From assembly GCA_937890355.1 (NCBI GenBank), contig CALACW010000031.1, positions 1 to 18,537 on the forward strand: DNA of 18,537 nucleotides, written 5' to 3'. A program made the translations under genes and the position numbers. Position 1 is the first letter of the stretch. Each line of letters opens with the position of its first letter. Shown in pieces: positions 4,637-12,744 of the stretch. The notes beneath the pieces were generated by a model that made no database searches, had not been told where the DNA came from, and saw only the letters and a list, made by a program, of their open reading frames with translations. Origin of the DNA: CALACW01 sp002431305 (GTDB lineage: Bacteria; Bacillota; Clostridia; Oscillospirales; Acutalibacteraceae).

Positions 4637-7600
4637 ATGGCCAGAAAAATGAAGACCATGGACGGTAACAACGCTGCCGCATACGTGTCGTACGCGTTTA
4701 CCGAGGTTGCGGGTATTTACCCCATCACGCCGTCCAGCCCCATGGCAGACTATGTTGACCAGTGGGCAGCAAAGGGTCAGAAGAACATCTTCGGTACTAC
4801 CGTAAAGGTTGCCGAGATGCAGTCCGAGGCAGGCGCTTCGGGTACGGTACACGGTTCTCTTGCAGCCGGTGCTCTTACCACGACTTACACCGCTTCTCAG
4901 GGACTTCTTCTTATGATTCCCAACATGTACAAGATTGCAGGTGAACTTCTTCCCTGCGTATTCCACGTTTCCGCTCGTTGTGTCGCTTCGCATGCGCTTA
5001 ACATCTTCGGCGACCACTCGGACGTTTACGCATGCCGTCAGACCGGTTTCGCAATGCTTGCAGAGACTAACCCGCAGGAGGTTATGGATCTCGGTCCCGT
5101 TGCTCATCTTGCGGCTATTGAGGGCAGAGTTCCGTTCGTCAACTTCTTTGACGGATTCAGAACCTCTCATGAGATTCAGAAAATACAGCTTTGGGATTAT
5201 GAGGATCTCAAGGAGATGTGCAACATGGACGCCGTTGAGGCATTCAGAAAGCACGCTCTTAATCCCGAGCATCCTACCATGCGCGGTTCTCATGAGAACG
5301 GAGATATCTTCTTCCAGCACCGTGAGGCATGCAACAAGTACTATGACGCGCTTCCCGCTGTCGTAGAGAAGTACATGAATAAGGTTAATGCAAAGCTCGG
5401 TACAAATTACAAACTCTTCAACTACTACGGCGCACCCGACGCAGACAGAGTTATAGTAGCTATGGGCTCTATCTGCGACGTAGCGGAGGAAGTTATAGAT
5501 TACCTTACCGCTAAGGGCGAGAAGGTCGGACTTATAAAGGTTCGTCTTTACAGACCGTTCTCGGCTGAGAAGCTCCTCGAAGCTATCCCCGAGACCGCTA
5601 AGAAGATTGCGGTTCTTGACAGAACGAAAGAGCCCGGTTCTCTCGGCGAGCCTCTTTACATGGATGTCGTTACCGCTCTTGCGACTCACGGCAGACAGGC
5701 TGAGGTTATCGGAGGCAGATACGGTCTCGGTTCTAAGGATACTCCTCCCGCAAGCGTATTCGCCGTTTACGACGAGCTTAAAAAGGACGAGCCCAAGAAG
5801 CAGTTCACCATCGGTATCAACGACGATGTTACATTCCTTTCTCTTGAGGAGAAAGAAGCTCCCAACACCGCAGCAGAGGGTACCATCGAGTGTAAATTCT
5901 GGGGTCTCGGCGGCGACGGAACCGTCGGCGCAAACAAGGACTCCATCAAGATCATCGGCGACCATACCGACAAGTTCGTTCAGGCATATTTCCAGTACGA
6001 CTCAAAGAAGACCGGCGGTATCACTATCTCCCATCTTCGTTTCGGCGACAAGCCTATCAAGAGCCCGTACTATATCAATAAAGCGGATTTCGTAGCATGC
6101 CACAACCCCTCTTACATTGAAAAAGGATTCAAGATCGTCAACGACGTTAAGCCCGGCGGTAAGTTCCTTATCAACTGCCAGTGGGACGAGGCTGAGCTTG
6201 CCGAGAAATTAAGCGGCGAAGCGAAACGCTACATTGCAAAGAACAATATCAAACTTTATACAGTTAACGCTATCGACCTTGCTAAGGAAATCGGGCTCGG
6301 CAAGAGAACGAACACCATTCTCCAGGCTTCGTTCTTCGCTCTTGCAGAGGTTCTTCCCAAGGATGACGCTATCGCTTACATGAAGAAAGCGGCAGAGAAG
6401 TTCCTTAAGAAGGGTCAGGAAATCGTTGACATGAACTGGAAAGCCATCGACGCAGGCTTCGGCGCATTCAAAGAGATCGCCGTTCCCGCAGACTGGGCTG
6501 ACGCAGAGGACAAGCCCGAGACTCCCGTTACCGAGGGTGCACCCGCTCTTGTCAAGATGGTCAATGACATCATGATTCCCGTGGGCAAGATGAACGGCGA
6601 TTTGCTTCCCGTTTCCGCATTCGAAGAGCATGTCGACGGTACGTTCGAGCAGGGCGCTTCGGCTTACGAGAAGCGCGGAGTTGCCGTTATGGTTCCCGAA
6701 TGGAACGAGGCTACATGCGCTAAGTGTAACAAGTGCGCATTCGTATGTCCCCACGCTACTATCCGTCCTTACGCTCTCTCCGCTGAAGAAGCAGAAAAAG
6801 CTCCCGCAAACACCAAGTTTGCTCCCAAGCCGGTTGTTAAGACCGATTACAAATACACGCTCGCAGTTTCGCCCATGGATTGTATGGGATGCGGAGTCTG
6901 CGTAGGCGTATGCCCGACGAACTCCATCAAGATGGTTTCCAGAGAGAGCCAGGAGGATCAGCAGGCTGTATTTGATTACTGTGTTGCCAACGTTACCGAG
7001 AAGCCCGAAACTACGGCTAACATGAACGTTATCGCAAGCCAGTACAAACAGCCCATGCTCGAGTTCTCAGGTTCCTGCGCAGGATGCGCCGAGACCTCTT
7101 ATGCTCGTCTTATCACTCAGCTGTTCGGCGACAGAATGTATATTTCAAACGCTACCGGATGCTCCTCGATTTGGGGCGGTCCCGCGGCAACTTCGCCCTA
7201 CACCGTTAATAAAGAGGGTCACGGTCCCGCTTGGGCAAACTCACTCTTTGAGGATAACGCAGAGCACGGCTACGGTATGTTCCTCGGTCAGCAGGCTATC
7301 AGAAACCGTCTTATCGAGAAAGTACAGGGTATCGACTCGGCAGAGTGCGCTCCCGCAGAGCTTAAAGCCGCGGCGGCTAAGTACCTTGAGACCGTTAACG
7401 ACGGCGAGGCAAACGCAGAGGCAACAAAGGCTCTTGTAGCAGAGCTTGAAAAGCATGCAGACTGCGAAACCTGCAGCGAGATTCTCGCTCATAAGGAATA
7501 CCTTGCCAAGAAGTCCATATGGATCTTCGGCGGCGACGGATGGGCTTACGATATCGGATTCGGCGGCGTAGACCACGTTCTTGCTCAGAACCAGGATGTC

Positions 7601-8176
7601 AACATTATGGTATTCGATACCGAAGTTTACTCCAACACCGGCGGACAGGCTTCCAAGGCTTCACAGATAGGTCAGGTTGCACAGTTTGCGGCGGCAGGTA
7701 AGTCTGTTGCTAAGAAGAGTCTTGCAGAGATTGCAATGTCCTACGGTTACGTATATGTTGCGCAGATTGCTATGGGCGCAGACCAGAATCAGACCCTCAA
7801 GGCAATCCGCGAGGCTGAAGCATATCACGGTCCTTCGCTCATCATCGGCTACGCTCCCTGTGAGATGCACTCGATTAAGGGCGGTATGGTTAACTGCCAG
7901 GCTGAGATGAAGAAAGCCGTTGACTGCGGTTACTGGAATATGTTCAGATACAATCCCGCTCTTAAGGCAGAGGGTAAGAATCCGTTCACCGTTGACAGCA
8001 AGGTTCCCGCAACAGAGGGTTACCGTGCGTTCCTGATGAACGAGGCTCGTTACTCCGCTCTTACGAGAAGCTTCCCCGCACGTGCGGAAGAACTCTTCTC
8101 CGAGTCCGAGGAACTTGCTAAGGAGAGATACGCTCACCTTATGAAGCTCGTAAAACTTTACAGCACCGAAGAATAA
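4637..8176 (+). CDS. nifJ: Pyruvate:ferredoxin (flavodoxin) oxidoreductase
   Basis: This enzyme converts pyruvate and CoA to acetyl-CoA and CO2 while reducing ferredoxin, the central step of anaerobic pyruvate use, in the cytoplasm. The 1179-residue single chain has the full domain order. The N-terminal thiamine-side domain has T31 (YPITPSS), E64 (EMQSEAG) and R114, at the same positions as in the Desulfovibrio africanus enzyme. It is followed by a transketolase-C-like domain, the gamma-type domain (about 420-620), the YEKRG motif at 677-681, and a two-cluster ferredoxin domain (C694/697/700/704 and C749/752/755/759). The thiamine-diphosphate domain follows, with GGDGWAYDIG at 965-974 and SNTGGQ at 999-1004. 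The proximal cluster ligands are C814, C817, C842 and C1075. AAGGAGG (4621-4627) precedes the ATG. It is monocistronic, with its own promoter and terminator. The codon use looks like that of a highly expressed gene. Confidence 0.98.
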   Translation: MARKMKTMDGNNAAAYVSYAFTEVAGIYPITPSSPMADYVDQWAAKGQKNIFGTTVKVAEMQSEAGASGTVHGSLAAGALTTTYTASQGLLLMIPNMYKIAGELLPCVFHVSARCVASHALNIFGDHSDVYACRQTGFAMLAETNPQEVMDLGPVAHLAAIEGRVPFVNFFDGFRTSHEIQKIQLWDYEDLKEMCNMDAVEAFRKHALNPEHPTMRGSHENGDIFFQHREACNKYYDALPAVVEKYMNKVNAKLGTNYKLFNYYGAPDADRVIVAMGSICDVAEEVIDYLTAKGEKVGLIKVRLYRPFSAEKLLEAIPETAKKIAVLDRTKEPGSLGEPLYMDVVTALATHGRQAEVIGGRYGLGSKDTPPASVFAVYDELKKDEPKKQFTIGINDDVTFLSLEEKEAPNTAAEGTIECKFWGLGGDGTVGANKDSIKIIGDHTDKFVQAYFQYDSKKTGGITISHLRFGDKPIKSPYYINKADFVACHNPSYIEKGFKIVNDVKPGGKFLINCQWDEAELAEKLSGEAKRYIAKNNIKLYTVNAIDLAKEIGLGKRTNTILQASFFALAEVLPKDDAIAYMKKAAEKFLKKGQEIVDMNWKAIDAGFGAFKEIAVPADWADAEDKPETPVTEGAPALVKMVNDIMIPVGKMNGDLLPVSAFEEHVDGTFEQGASAYEKRGVAVMVPEWNEATCAKCNKCAFVCPHATIRPYALSAEEAEKAPANTKFAPKPVVKTDYKYTLAVSPMDCMGCGVCVGVCPTNSIKMVSRESQEDQQAVFDYCVANVTEKPETTANMNVIASQYKQPMLEFSGSCAGCAETSYARLITQLFGDRMYISNATGCSSIWGGPAATSPYTVNKEGHGPAWANSLFEDNAEHGYGMFLGQQAIRNRLIEKVQGIDSAECAPAELKAAAAKYLETVNDGEANAEATKALVAELEKHADCETCSEILAHKEYLAKKSIWIFGGDGWAYDIGFGGVDHVLAQNQDVNIMVFDTEVYSNTGGQASKASQIGQVAQFAAAGKSVAKKSLAEIAMSYGYVYVAQIAMGADQNQTLKAIREAEAYHGPSLIIGYAPCEMHSIKGGMVNCQAEMKKAVDCGYWNMFRYNPALKAEGKNPFTVDSKVPATEGYRAFLMNEARYSALTRSFPARAEELFSESEELAKERYAHLMKLVKLYSTEE

Positions 8177-8198
8177 TTCTTTTTCCTTGGTATAAATA

Positions 8199-8234
8199 AA
8201 ACGCCCCTTGCCGGTTTAACGGCAGGGGGCGTTT
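8199..8234 (+). terminator. Terminator of the oxidoreductase gene
   Basis: A 15-bp stem with one wobble pair joins AAACGCCCCTTGCCG (8199-8213) to CGGCAGGGGGCGTTT (8220-8234) around a 6-nt loop, 22 bp after the stop codon. The T tract is short (GTTTGCT). Confidence 0.8.
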
Positions 8235-8255
8235 GCTGTGCAGAAAAAAATGCGT

Positions 8256-8330
8256 CTGAATGAAATTTGAAAATATAACTGAATTAAAATCGAAAATATG
8301 ACTGAATAGAAATTAAAAATGTGACTGAAT
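8256..8330. repeat. Tandem 23-bp repeats upstream of the DUF4143 ATPase gene
   Basis: Three adjacent 23-bp units begin CTGAAT at 8256, 8279 and 8302, and a fourth partial unit begins at 8325. Units agree in CTGAAT, in an AAAT in the middle and in AAAT-T-A towards the end. The array stops 4 bp before the -35 box of the downstream promoter. Without spacers it is not a CRISPR array. A regulator-binding array is plausible. Confidence 0.78.
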
Positions 8331-8334
8331 GGTG

Positions 8335-8363
8335 TTGATTTTTCTTAAAAATTGGGTTAAAAT
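8335..8363 (+). promoter_or_regulatory. Promoter of the DUF4143 ATPase gene
   Basis: TTGATT (8335-8340) and TAAAAT (8358-8363) are separated by 17 bp, 24 bp before the start codon and directly after the 23-bp repeat array. Confidence 0.75.
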
Positions 8364-8387
8364 AAAAAAAGAAAAGAGGCGGTCTGA

Positions 8388-9665
8388 ATGGATAAAAAGA
8401 ATTACAGAAAACGTATAATAGATAAAACCGTCGCGGAATATCTGTCTATGTTTGGCGCAGTCTGCATAGAGGGACCGAAATGGTGCGGAAAGACATGGAC
8501 TTCGTCATATCACAGTAACAGCGAAATATTCATGGGCGATCCGTCGGGTAATTTTCAAAACAGACAGCTTGCGCAGATGTCGCCGAATCTTATATTGGAC
8601 GGCGAAACTCCGAGACTTATAGACGAGTGGCAGGAGGTTCCGCCGATATGGGACGCTGTCAGATATGAGGTAGACCGAAGGGGAGAAAAAGGGCAGTTTA
8701 TTTTAACGGGTTCCGCAACGCCGAATCATAAGGGGATAATGCACAGCGGAGCCGGAAGAATCGCGAAAATAAGAATGCATACAATGTCTCTTTACGAGTC
8801 GGGGGATTCAAGCGGTGCCGTTTCGCTGTCCGAACTTTACAGAGAAAACTTCACGCCGTCAATGACAGGGGAAGTCAGCCTTAAAAAGATAATCGAATTA
8901 ATTATCCGCGGCGGATGGCCGGGCAGTCTCGGAGGCGGAACGTATGAAACGCCTGTTCTTGCAAACGAATATTTAAATGCCGTTATTGACGACGATGTGT
9001 ACAGAATCGACGGGATAAGGCGCGACACCGTAAAGATGCGTTTGCTTTTAAGATCGCTTGCAAGAAACGAAAGTACCACCGCGTCGAATAAAACGCTTGT
9101 AAACGATATAAAAATAATTGATGACGGAGAAGTCGATTCGAATACGGTCGGCGCGTATCTCGACGTTTTCAACAGACTGTTTATTACTGAAAATCAGCCC
9201 CCGTTTTCTTCGGGGATCCGGTCGTCGGTCAGAATAAAGCAGGCGGAGAAGAGACATTTTACAGACCCGTCCCTTGCATGCGCGTTGTTAAACGTTACAG
9301 CCGAAAGTCTTTTAAACGACCTTGAAACACTGGGATTTTTGTTCGAATCTCTCTGTGAACGCGACTTGCGTATATATGCGCAGTCCTTCGGCGGTAAACT
9401 TTATCATTATCAGGATTATAAAAATAATGAAATAGATGCGGTAGTTGAACTTCCCGACGGGAATTGGTGCGCTTTTGAAATTAAACTCGGCGCAAATCAG
9501 ATAGACTCCGCGGCGGAGAATTTAATAAAAATCAGCGAGCAGATAAGGGAAGAACCTAAGGGAAAACCGCCCGTACTTCTCGGTGTTATATGCGGACTTT
9601 CAAACGCTTCGTATCAAAGACCTGACGGCGTTTATGTTATTCCGATAACCGCGCTGAAAGACTGA
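8388..9665 (+). CDS. AAA-family ATP-binding protein with DUF4143 domain
   Basis: The product has 425 residues. The N-terminal AAA_14-type ATPase part has a Walker A motif GPKWCGKT (29-36), a Walker-B-like RLIDEWQEVP, and the family segment GQFILTGSATP. The C-terminal DUF4143 part ends in a nuclease-like core, NEID (347-350) followed by FEIK (363-366), the spacing seen in PD-(D/E)XK folds. Such proteins are common in gut anaerobes and archaea, often in many paralogues. Their role is not established; links with mobile elements or toxin-antitoxin-like behaviour have been suggested. The ribosome-binding site is AAGAGG (8374-8379). The gene is alone on its strand, preceded by a 23-bp repeat array, and its stop codon abuts the stop of the convergent lipoprotein gene with no room for a terminator. 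Confidence 0.93.
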   Translation: MDKKNYRKRIIDKTVAEYLSMFGAVCIEGPKWCGKTWTSSYHSNSEIFMGDPSGNFQNRQLAQMSPNLILDGETPRLIDEWQEVPPIWDAVRYEVDRRGEKGQFILTGSATPNHKGIMHSGAGRIAKIRMHTMSLYESGDSSGAVSLSELYRENFTPSMTGEVSLKKIIELIIRGGWPGSLGGGTYETPVLANEYLNAVIDDDVYRIDGIRRDTVKMRLLLRSLARNESTTASNKTLVNDIKIIDDGEVDSNTVGAYLDVFNRLFITENQPPFSSGIRSSVRIKQAEKRHFTDPSLACALLNVTAESLLNDLETLGFLFESLCERDLRIYAQSFGGKLYHYQDYKNNEIDAVVELPDGNWCAFEIKLGANQIDSAAENLIKISEQIREEPKGKPPVLLGVICGLSNASYQRPDGVYVIPITALKD

Positions 9666-10193
9666 TCAGCTTTTAAGGCTTATCTCCTCACTTTCGAAAT
9701 ATTCGCACGAAAACGATATAAACAGATTGTTCGACGAATATGTATATCTGTAATGTCCTAATTCGTATGTTTTATAGCATTCCTTAAAGTAATTTGCCGT
9801 GTCGGTTACGCAGATTTCTTTTAATACGGATTCGGTTTCGTCGTCAGACGCGAGCGCGAAAACATTGCTTATCGTCCGGCACAGTTGAAGATATTCTTCA
9901 TATCCTCCGTCTTTGCCGAGCGTTTTATACGACGCGGTTGCAGTTACGCTCGTAACAAGTCCGTCGTCGGTCGTCAGCGACAGAATCACATCGTCCTTAT
10001 CTTTAAGCGAGAGAAAGACGTGGTATGCGTCGTTATAAAAAATAAGGTCGAGAAAGCTGTATTTGTACCGTTCGTCGGCTTCGCCCAAAGCGTTTGAGAG
10101 CTCCTGCCAGTCAAGCTCGCGCGTTGAAGTACATGAGGAAAATGCTGTCAGACAAATTAACAGAACAAGAAACAGAGAAATAATTTTTTTCAT
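9666..10193 (-). CDS. Small lipoprotein of unknown function downstream of spoIIE
   Basis: The product has 175 residues. MKK, a hydrophobic stretch and a lipobox (TAFSSC, lipidated Cys predicted at 21) mark a signal peptide of the lipoprotein type, so the mature protein should sit on the outer face of the membrane. The remainder is acidic, rich in Asp, Ser, Tyr and Thr, and predicted alpha/beta; no family is recognised. A ribosome-binding site GGGTGA (10198-10203 on the plus strand) precedes the ATG, but four of its bases lie in the arm of a 9-bp hairpin. The gene follows spoIIE by 39 bp on the same strand and may be read through from it. A sporulation role is possible only by association. Confidence 0.82.
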   Translation of the reverse strand: MKKIISLFLVLLICLTAFSSCTSTRELDWQELSNALGEADERYKYSFLDLIFYNDAYHVFLSLKDKDDVILSLTTDDGLVTSVTATASYKTLGKDGGYEEYLQLCRTISNVFALASDDETESVLKEICVTDTANYFKECYKTYELGHYRYTYSSNNLFISFSCEYFESEEISLKS

Positions 10194-10199
10194 AAAATC

Positions 10200-10228
10200 A
10201 CCCGTAACAGTATATGACCGTTACGGGT
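10200..10228 (-). promoter_or_regulatory. Hairpin between spoIIE and the lipoprotein gene that covers a ribosome-binding site
   Basis: ACCCGTAAC (10200-10208) pairs perfectly with GTTACGGGT (10220-10228) around an 11-nt loop, 4 bp after the spoIIE stop. On the minus strand the second arm overlaps the GGGTGA ribosome-binding site of the lipoprotein gene. The sequence after it (GATTTTATG) is only weakly T-rich, so it could be a leaky terminator of spoIIE, a translational brake, or both. Confidence 0.65.
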
Positions 10229-10232
10229 TTGT

Positions 10233-12560
10233 TTATGCGTTCTTTGTAAGGATAGCGGCGACTACGGTTATGTCGTCGTGTTTTTTTGAGTCGTCGGAGG
10301 CAAGAGCCGCTTTTGCAAGCTGTTTTGAAGCAATTTCGCCGTCTGTCGTTTCAACGCTCATCAAAATCTCCCTGAACCTTTCCTTTGCGTTTTCGCTCAC
10401 GCCGTCGGACATCAGAACGATTTTGTCGCCGTCGCCTATTGTTACCGCGCTTTTTTCAAACGTTATGTTGCGTAAAATTCCGATCGGCATGGACGGTTTC
10501 TCGATTTTAATTAATTTTTTCTTTTTGGTTGTATATGAAAACGACGCGCCCGCTTTGTAAAATACGCATCTGCCTGTGTATAAATCGACGCAGCAGATGT
10601 CGAGCGTTGAAATTGATTCCTCCTTCGAGCGTATCATCATTGACGAATTGACTATATTTAATACGCTGTCGGAGTCAAAGCCCGAGCGCATTAGCGCGGA
10701 CGTTATCGCGCCCGTCATGACCGAATCGACCGCCGCGCGTTTGCCCGTTCCCATGCCGTCGGAGACTATTATTATAAAATTGCCTTTGCCGTCTAAAAAG
10801 CAGTCGTACGTGTCTCCGCACAGACACTCGCCGTCGGAAACGAATTGATAGCCGCCGTAGTTTACGGAGTAGACGGTTTTTTCGCATATATTAACGCACG
10901 TAACCGAGTCTGAAATTTCGGAAACAACGGGTTCCTCCATTGCAATGCCGAGAATTGATGAGATTCTTTTCCCGATTAATTTAAACGAATCAAAATCCTT
11001 CGGCAGTGCAAGATACAGTTCGCAGAAGATTCTGCCGTTGGAATTGAATACGCCCGAGCTTATTGCGTTTAATCCCAAGTCGTTTGTCAGGATGTCGTTG
11101 ATAAGACTTGAACGCTCTGCGTCGAAATATTCGCTTTTCTCGATTTTTTGAGCCATGTCCGAAAAGAAATCCGATATTGTCGAGAATTGGTCGGCGACGA
11201 TATTGCCCGTCATTGCAAGGGATGAAAGAGATGAAAATTCACCGCAGAATTTGCTGTACAGAGCGTTTATTTTTGAATATAACGCGTGAAAATTTACGCA
11301 CATTCCGGCGTTTTTGGAAATATCTTCTTCATCAAGTCCCGACTTTACGCCCGACGCCGTATCTTTTATGATTTTTCTTACGGTATCTCTGTTTTCGCCC
11401 CAGCAGTATGAATATCTTTCGCATGAAATGCAGACTCCCGTCTTTATCTCCTCCGCATAATTTCTGACCCCGGGCTCGTTTCGTCTTTCGAATATTTTAA
11501 GCACGCTTCTGACGCAGGACGACACGTTTTCCATGGAGTTTGAAGCCGAGGTAAGGCGCATTTTCAAAGCAGAGCGCTGACTCTCCATGTATTTTCCCGA
11601 GTCGGAAACGGAAAAACATTTTTCGACCCTCAGTGCGAGTTTCTGAGGCATCAGCATAAACAGAACTCCGCCTATCGTTATGTCGTAAATGACGTTTAAC
11701 GCCTGAGTCCACGGTGCGAGCGGGAGCGCCATTATTCCGAGAGTGAGAACGAAAATGACTGTTGTGACGAACCTGTTTTTTCTACCGAATATTCCGCCCA
11801 GAAGTCCGCCGAGCGCAAAACCGCCCGCGAGAAACGACATGGAGTCAGCGAGCGACAGCGTAACGCCTGCGCAGATTCCCGCAAGCGAACCTCCGCGTTC
11901 GTCTGCGTATGCCGCCGCGCATAAAACGATGAATGATGCGATTATTCCGGCGGGGGAGACCGTGAATATTTTAATCGGATTTATCGATATTATCAATTCG
12001 CTCATGAGGATGAGGACAGCAGCCGTCTCGACTGCGTTCAGACGTGAAAAACAGCGTTTCTCTTTATTGATATTCAGAGCGATAAACGTAAAATATGCGC
12101 TTGCTCCTCCCGCCGCCGATTCGGCAAGATAGAGCAGAATATCCGAAAACTTTATGCCCGATGCTATCGAAATAACCGTTCCGGTTGAAAAAATCGCGAT
12201 CGCCGCCGAAATCGGCACGTAAAACTTCGCGCGTTTTCTTGTAAGGATGCTTTTGCCTGCTATTGCGCCGACTGTCGCTATTACGCATCCGGCGATGTAT
12301 CTCAGCGTCATTATGTCGCGTGAAAAATTTATAACATATCCGAGACACGCGCCGATTGCCGCCGCCGGCACGAACTGAACGGGTACTGCGGGTATAAACG
12401 AAACCGCGAACGGGGACAGCGTTGTAAAAATCCGTCCCGACGCCGTAAGCACGCCCAAAAGAAAATATAAAGTGTATTTAAATAGTCCCGTTGCCGCTGC
12501 CGATTTGAAATCCGAATTTATTTTTTTTGTGTTAATCCTTATTTTTTCCAAATTCCTCAC
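10233..12560 (-). CDS. spoIIE: Stage II sporulation protein E (SpoIIE), PP2C phosphatase
   Basis: SpoIIE sits at the asymmetric septum, dephosphorylates SpoIIAA and so activates sigma F in the forespore. The 775-residue product has the family layout. A multi-pass membrane region covers about 25-310. A central region carries the Cys cluster CISCERYSYCW. The C-terminal PP2C/SpoIIE phosphatase domain (about 560-775) has metal-binding aspartates in VSDGMGTGKRA (D601), LMSDGVSEN (D719) and KHDDITVV (D762/D763). The start is the GTG at 12558-12560; it lacks a clear ribosome-binding site but fits a transcription start near 12578, and no later Met is suitable. The promoter has the 21-bp spacing typical of Spo0A activation. 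It is divergent from the methyltransferase operon and followed by a lipoprotein gene. Confidence 0.96.
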   Translation of the reverse strand: MRNLEKIRINTKKINSDFKSAAATGLFKYTLYFLLGVLTASGRIFTTLSPFAVSFIPAVPVQFVPAAAIGACLGYVINFSRDIMTLRYIAGCVIATVGAIAGKSILTRKRAKFYVPISAAIAIFSTGTVISIASGIKFSDILLYLAESAAGGASAYFTFIALNINKEKRCFSRLNAVETAAVLILMSELIISINPIKIFTVSPAGIIASFIVLCAAAYADERGGSLAGICAGVTLSLADSMSFLAGGFALGGLLGGIFGRKNRFVTTVIFVLTLGIMALPLAPWTQALNVIYDITIGGVLFMLMPQKLALRVEKCFSVSDSGKYMESQRSALKMRLTSASNSMENVSSCVRSVLKIFERRNEPGVRNYAEEIKTGVCISCERYSYCWGENRDTVRKIIKDTASGVKSGLDEEDISKNAGMCVNFHALYSKINALYSKFCGEFSSLSSLAMTGNIVADQFSTISDFFSDMAQKIEKSEYFDAERSSLINDILTNDLGLNAISSGVFNSNGRIFCELYLALPKDFDSFKLIGKRISSILGIAMEEPVVSEISDSVTCVNICEKTVYSVNYGGYQFVSDGECLCGDTYDCFLDGKGNFIIIVSDGMGTGKRAAVDSVMTGAITSALMRSGFDSDSVLNIVNSSMMIRSKEESISTLDICCVDLYTGRCVFYKAGASFSYTTKKKKLIKIEKPSMPIGILRNITFEKSAVTIGDGDKIVLMSDGVSENAKERFREILMSVETTDGEIASKQLAKAALASDDSKKHDDITVVAAILTKNA

Positions 12561-12584
12561 CGCTTTTTTTATTGTACGTTTTTA

Positions 12585-12617
12585 ATTATAATTAATCGTA
12601 TGGCAAAAAGATGTCAA
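12585..12617 (-). promoter_or_regulatory. Spo0A-type promoter of spoIIE (perfect hexamers, 21-bp spacing)
   Basis: On the minus strand a perfect TTGACA (12612-12617) and a perfect TATAAT (12585-12590) are separated by 21 bp, not 17. In Bacillus subtilis, spoIIE and spoIIG are known for good hexamers with 21-22 bp spacing that need Spo0A~P. TGTCAAA (12612-12618, plus strand) matches the 0A box TGNCGAA at six of seven positions and overlaps the -35 box. Confidence 0.75.
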
Positions 12618-12694
12618 ATTGTGCGTTCTTAATAAAAAAATTAAGGAATATATCAATAAAAATCGTGTTCCGCTATTGAAAAATAAGGCGATTA

Positions 12695-12723
12695 TTGTTA
12701 AAATATATAGATATCAATATAAT
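12695..12723 (+). promoter_or_regulatory. Promoter of the methyltransferase/pseudo-ATPase/mgtC operon
   Basis: TTGTTA (12695-12700) and a perfect TATAAT (12718-12723) are separated by 17 bp. Transcription would begin near 12730, which rules out the earlier in-frame starts and supports the ATG at 12745 with a leader of about 15 nt. Confidence 0.75.
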
Positions 12724-12744
12724 GAAATGGGAATCGATTTTTTT

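Noticed and set aside
4616..5965. A 449-codon open frame on the minus strand
   Set aside because: It lies wholly antisense to the certain oxidoreductase gene, and its composition (Ser, Val, Leu, Cys, Arg rich) is that of a shadow of codon-biased coding DNA. It has no ribosome-binding site or family resemblance.
6209..8137. Several antisense frames of 110-180 codons over the oxidoreductase gene
   Set aside because: All are shadows of the strongly biased codons of the enzyme gene, with no start signals and no recognisable domains.
8256..8330. A CRISPR array
   Set aside because: The 23-bp units are directly adjacent and similar along their whole length, with no unique spacers and no cas genes nearby.
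10063..12132. Antisense plus-strand frames over spoIIE
   Set aside because: They are shadows of the spoIIE gene without start signals or domains.
12619..12744. A 42-residue N-terminal extension of the methyltransferase
   Set aside because: The extension crosses a good promoter (12695-12723) and has no ribosome-binding site. The ATG at 12745 begins just before the conserved domain.
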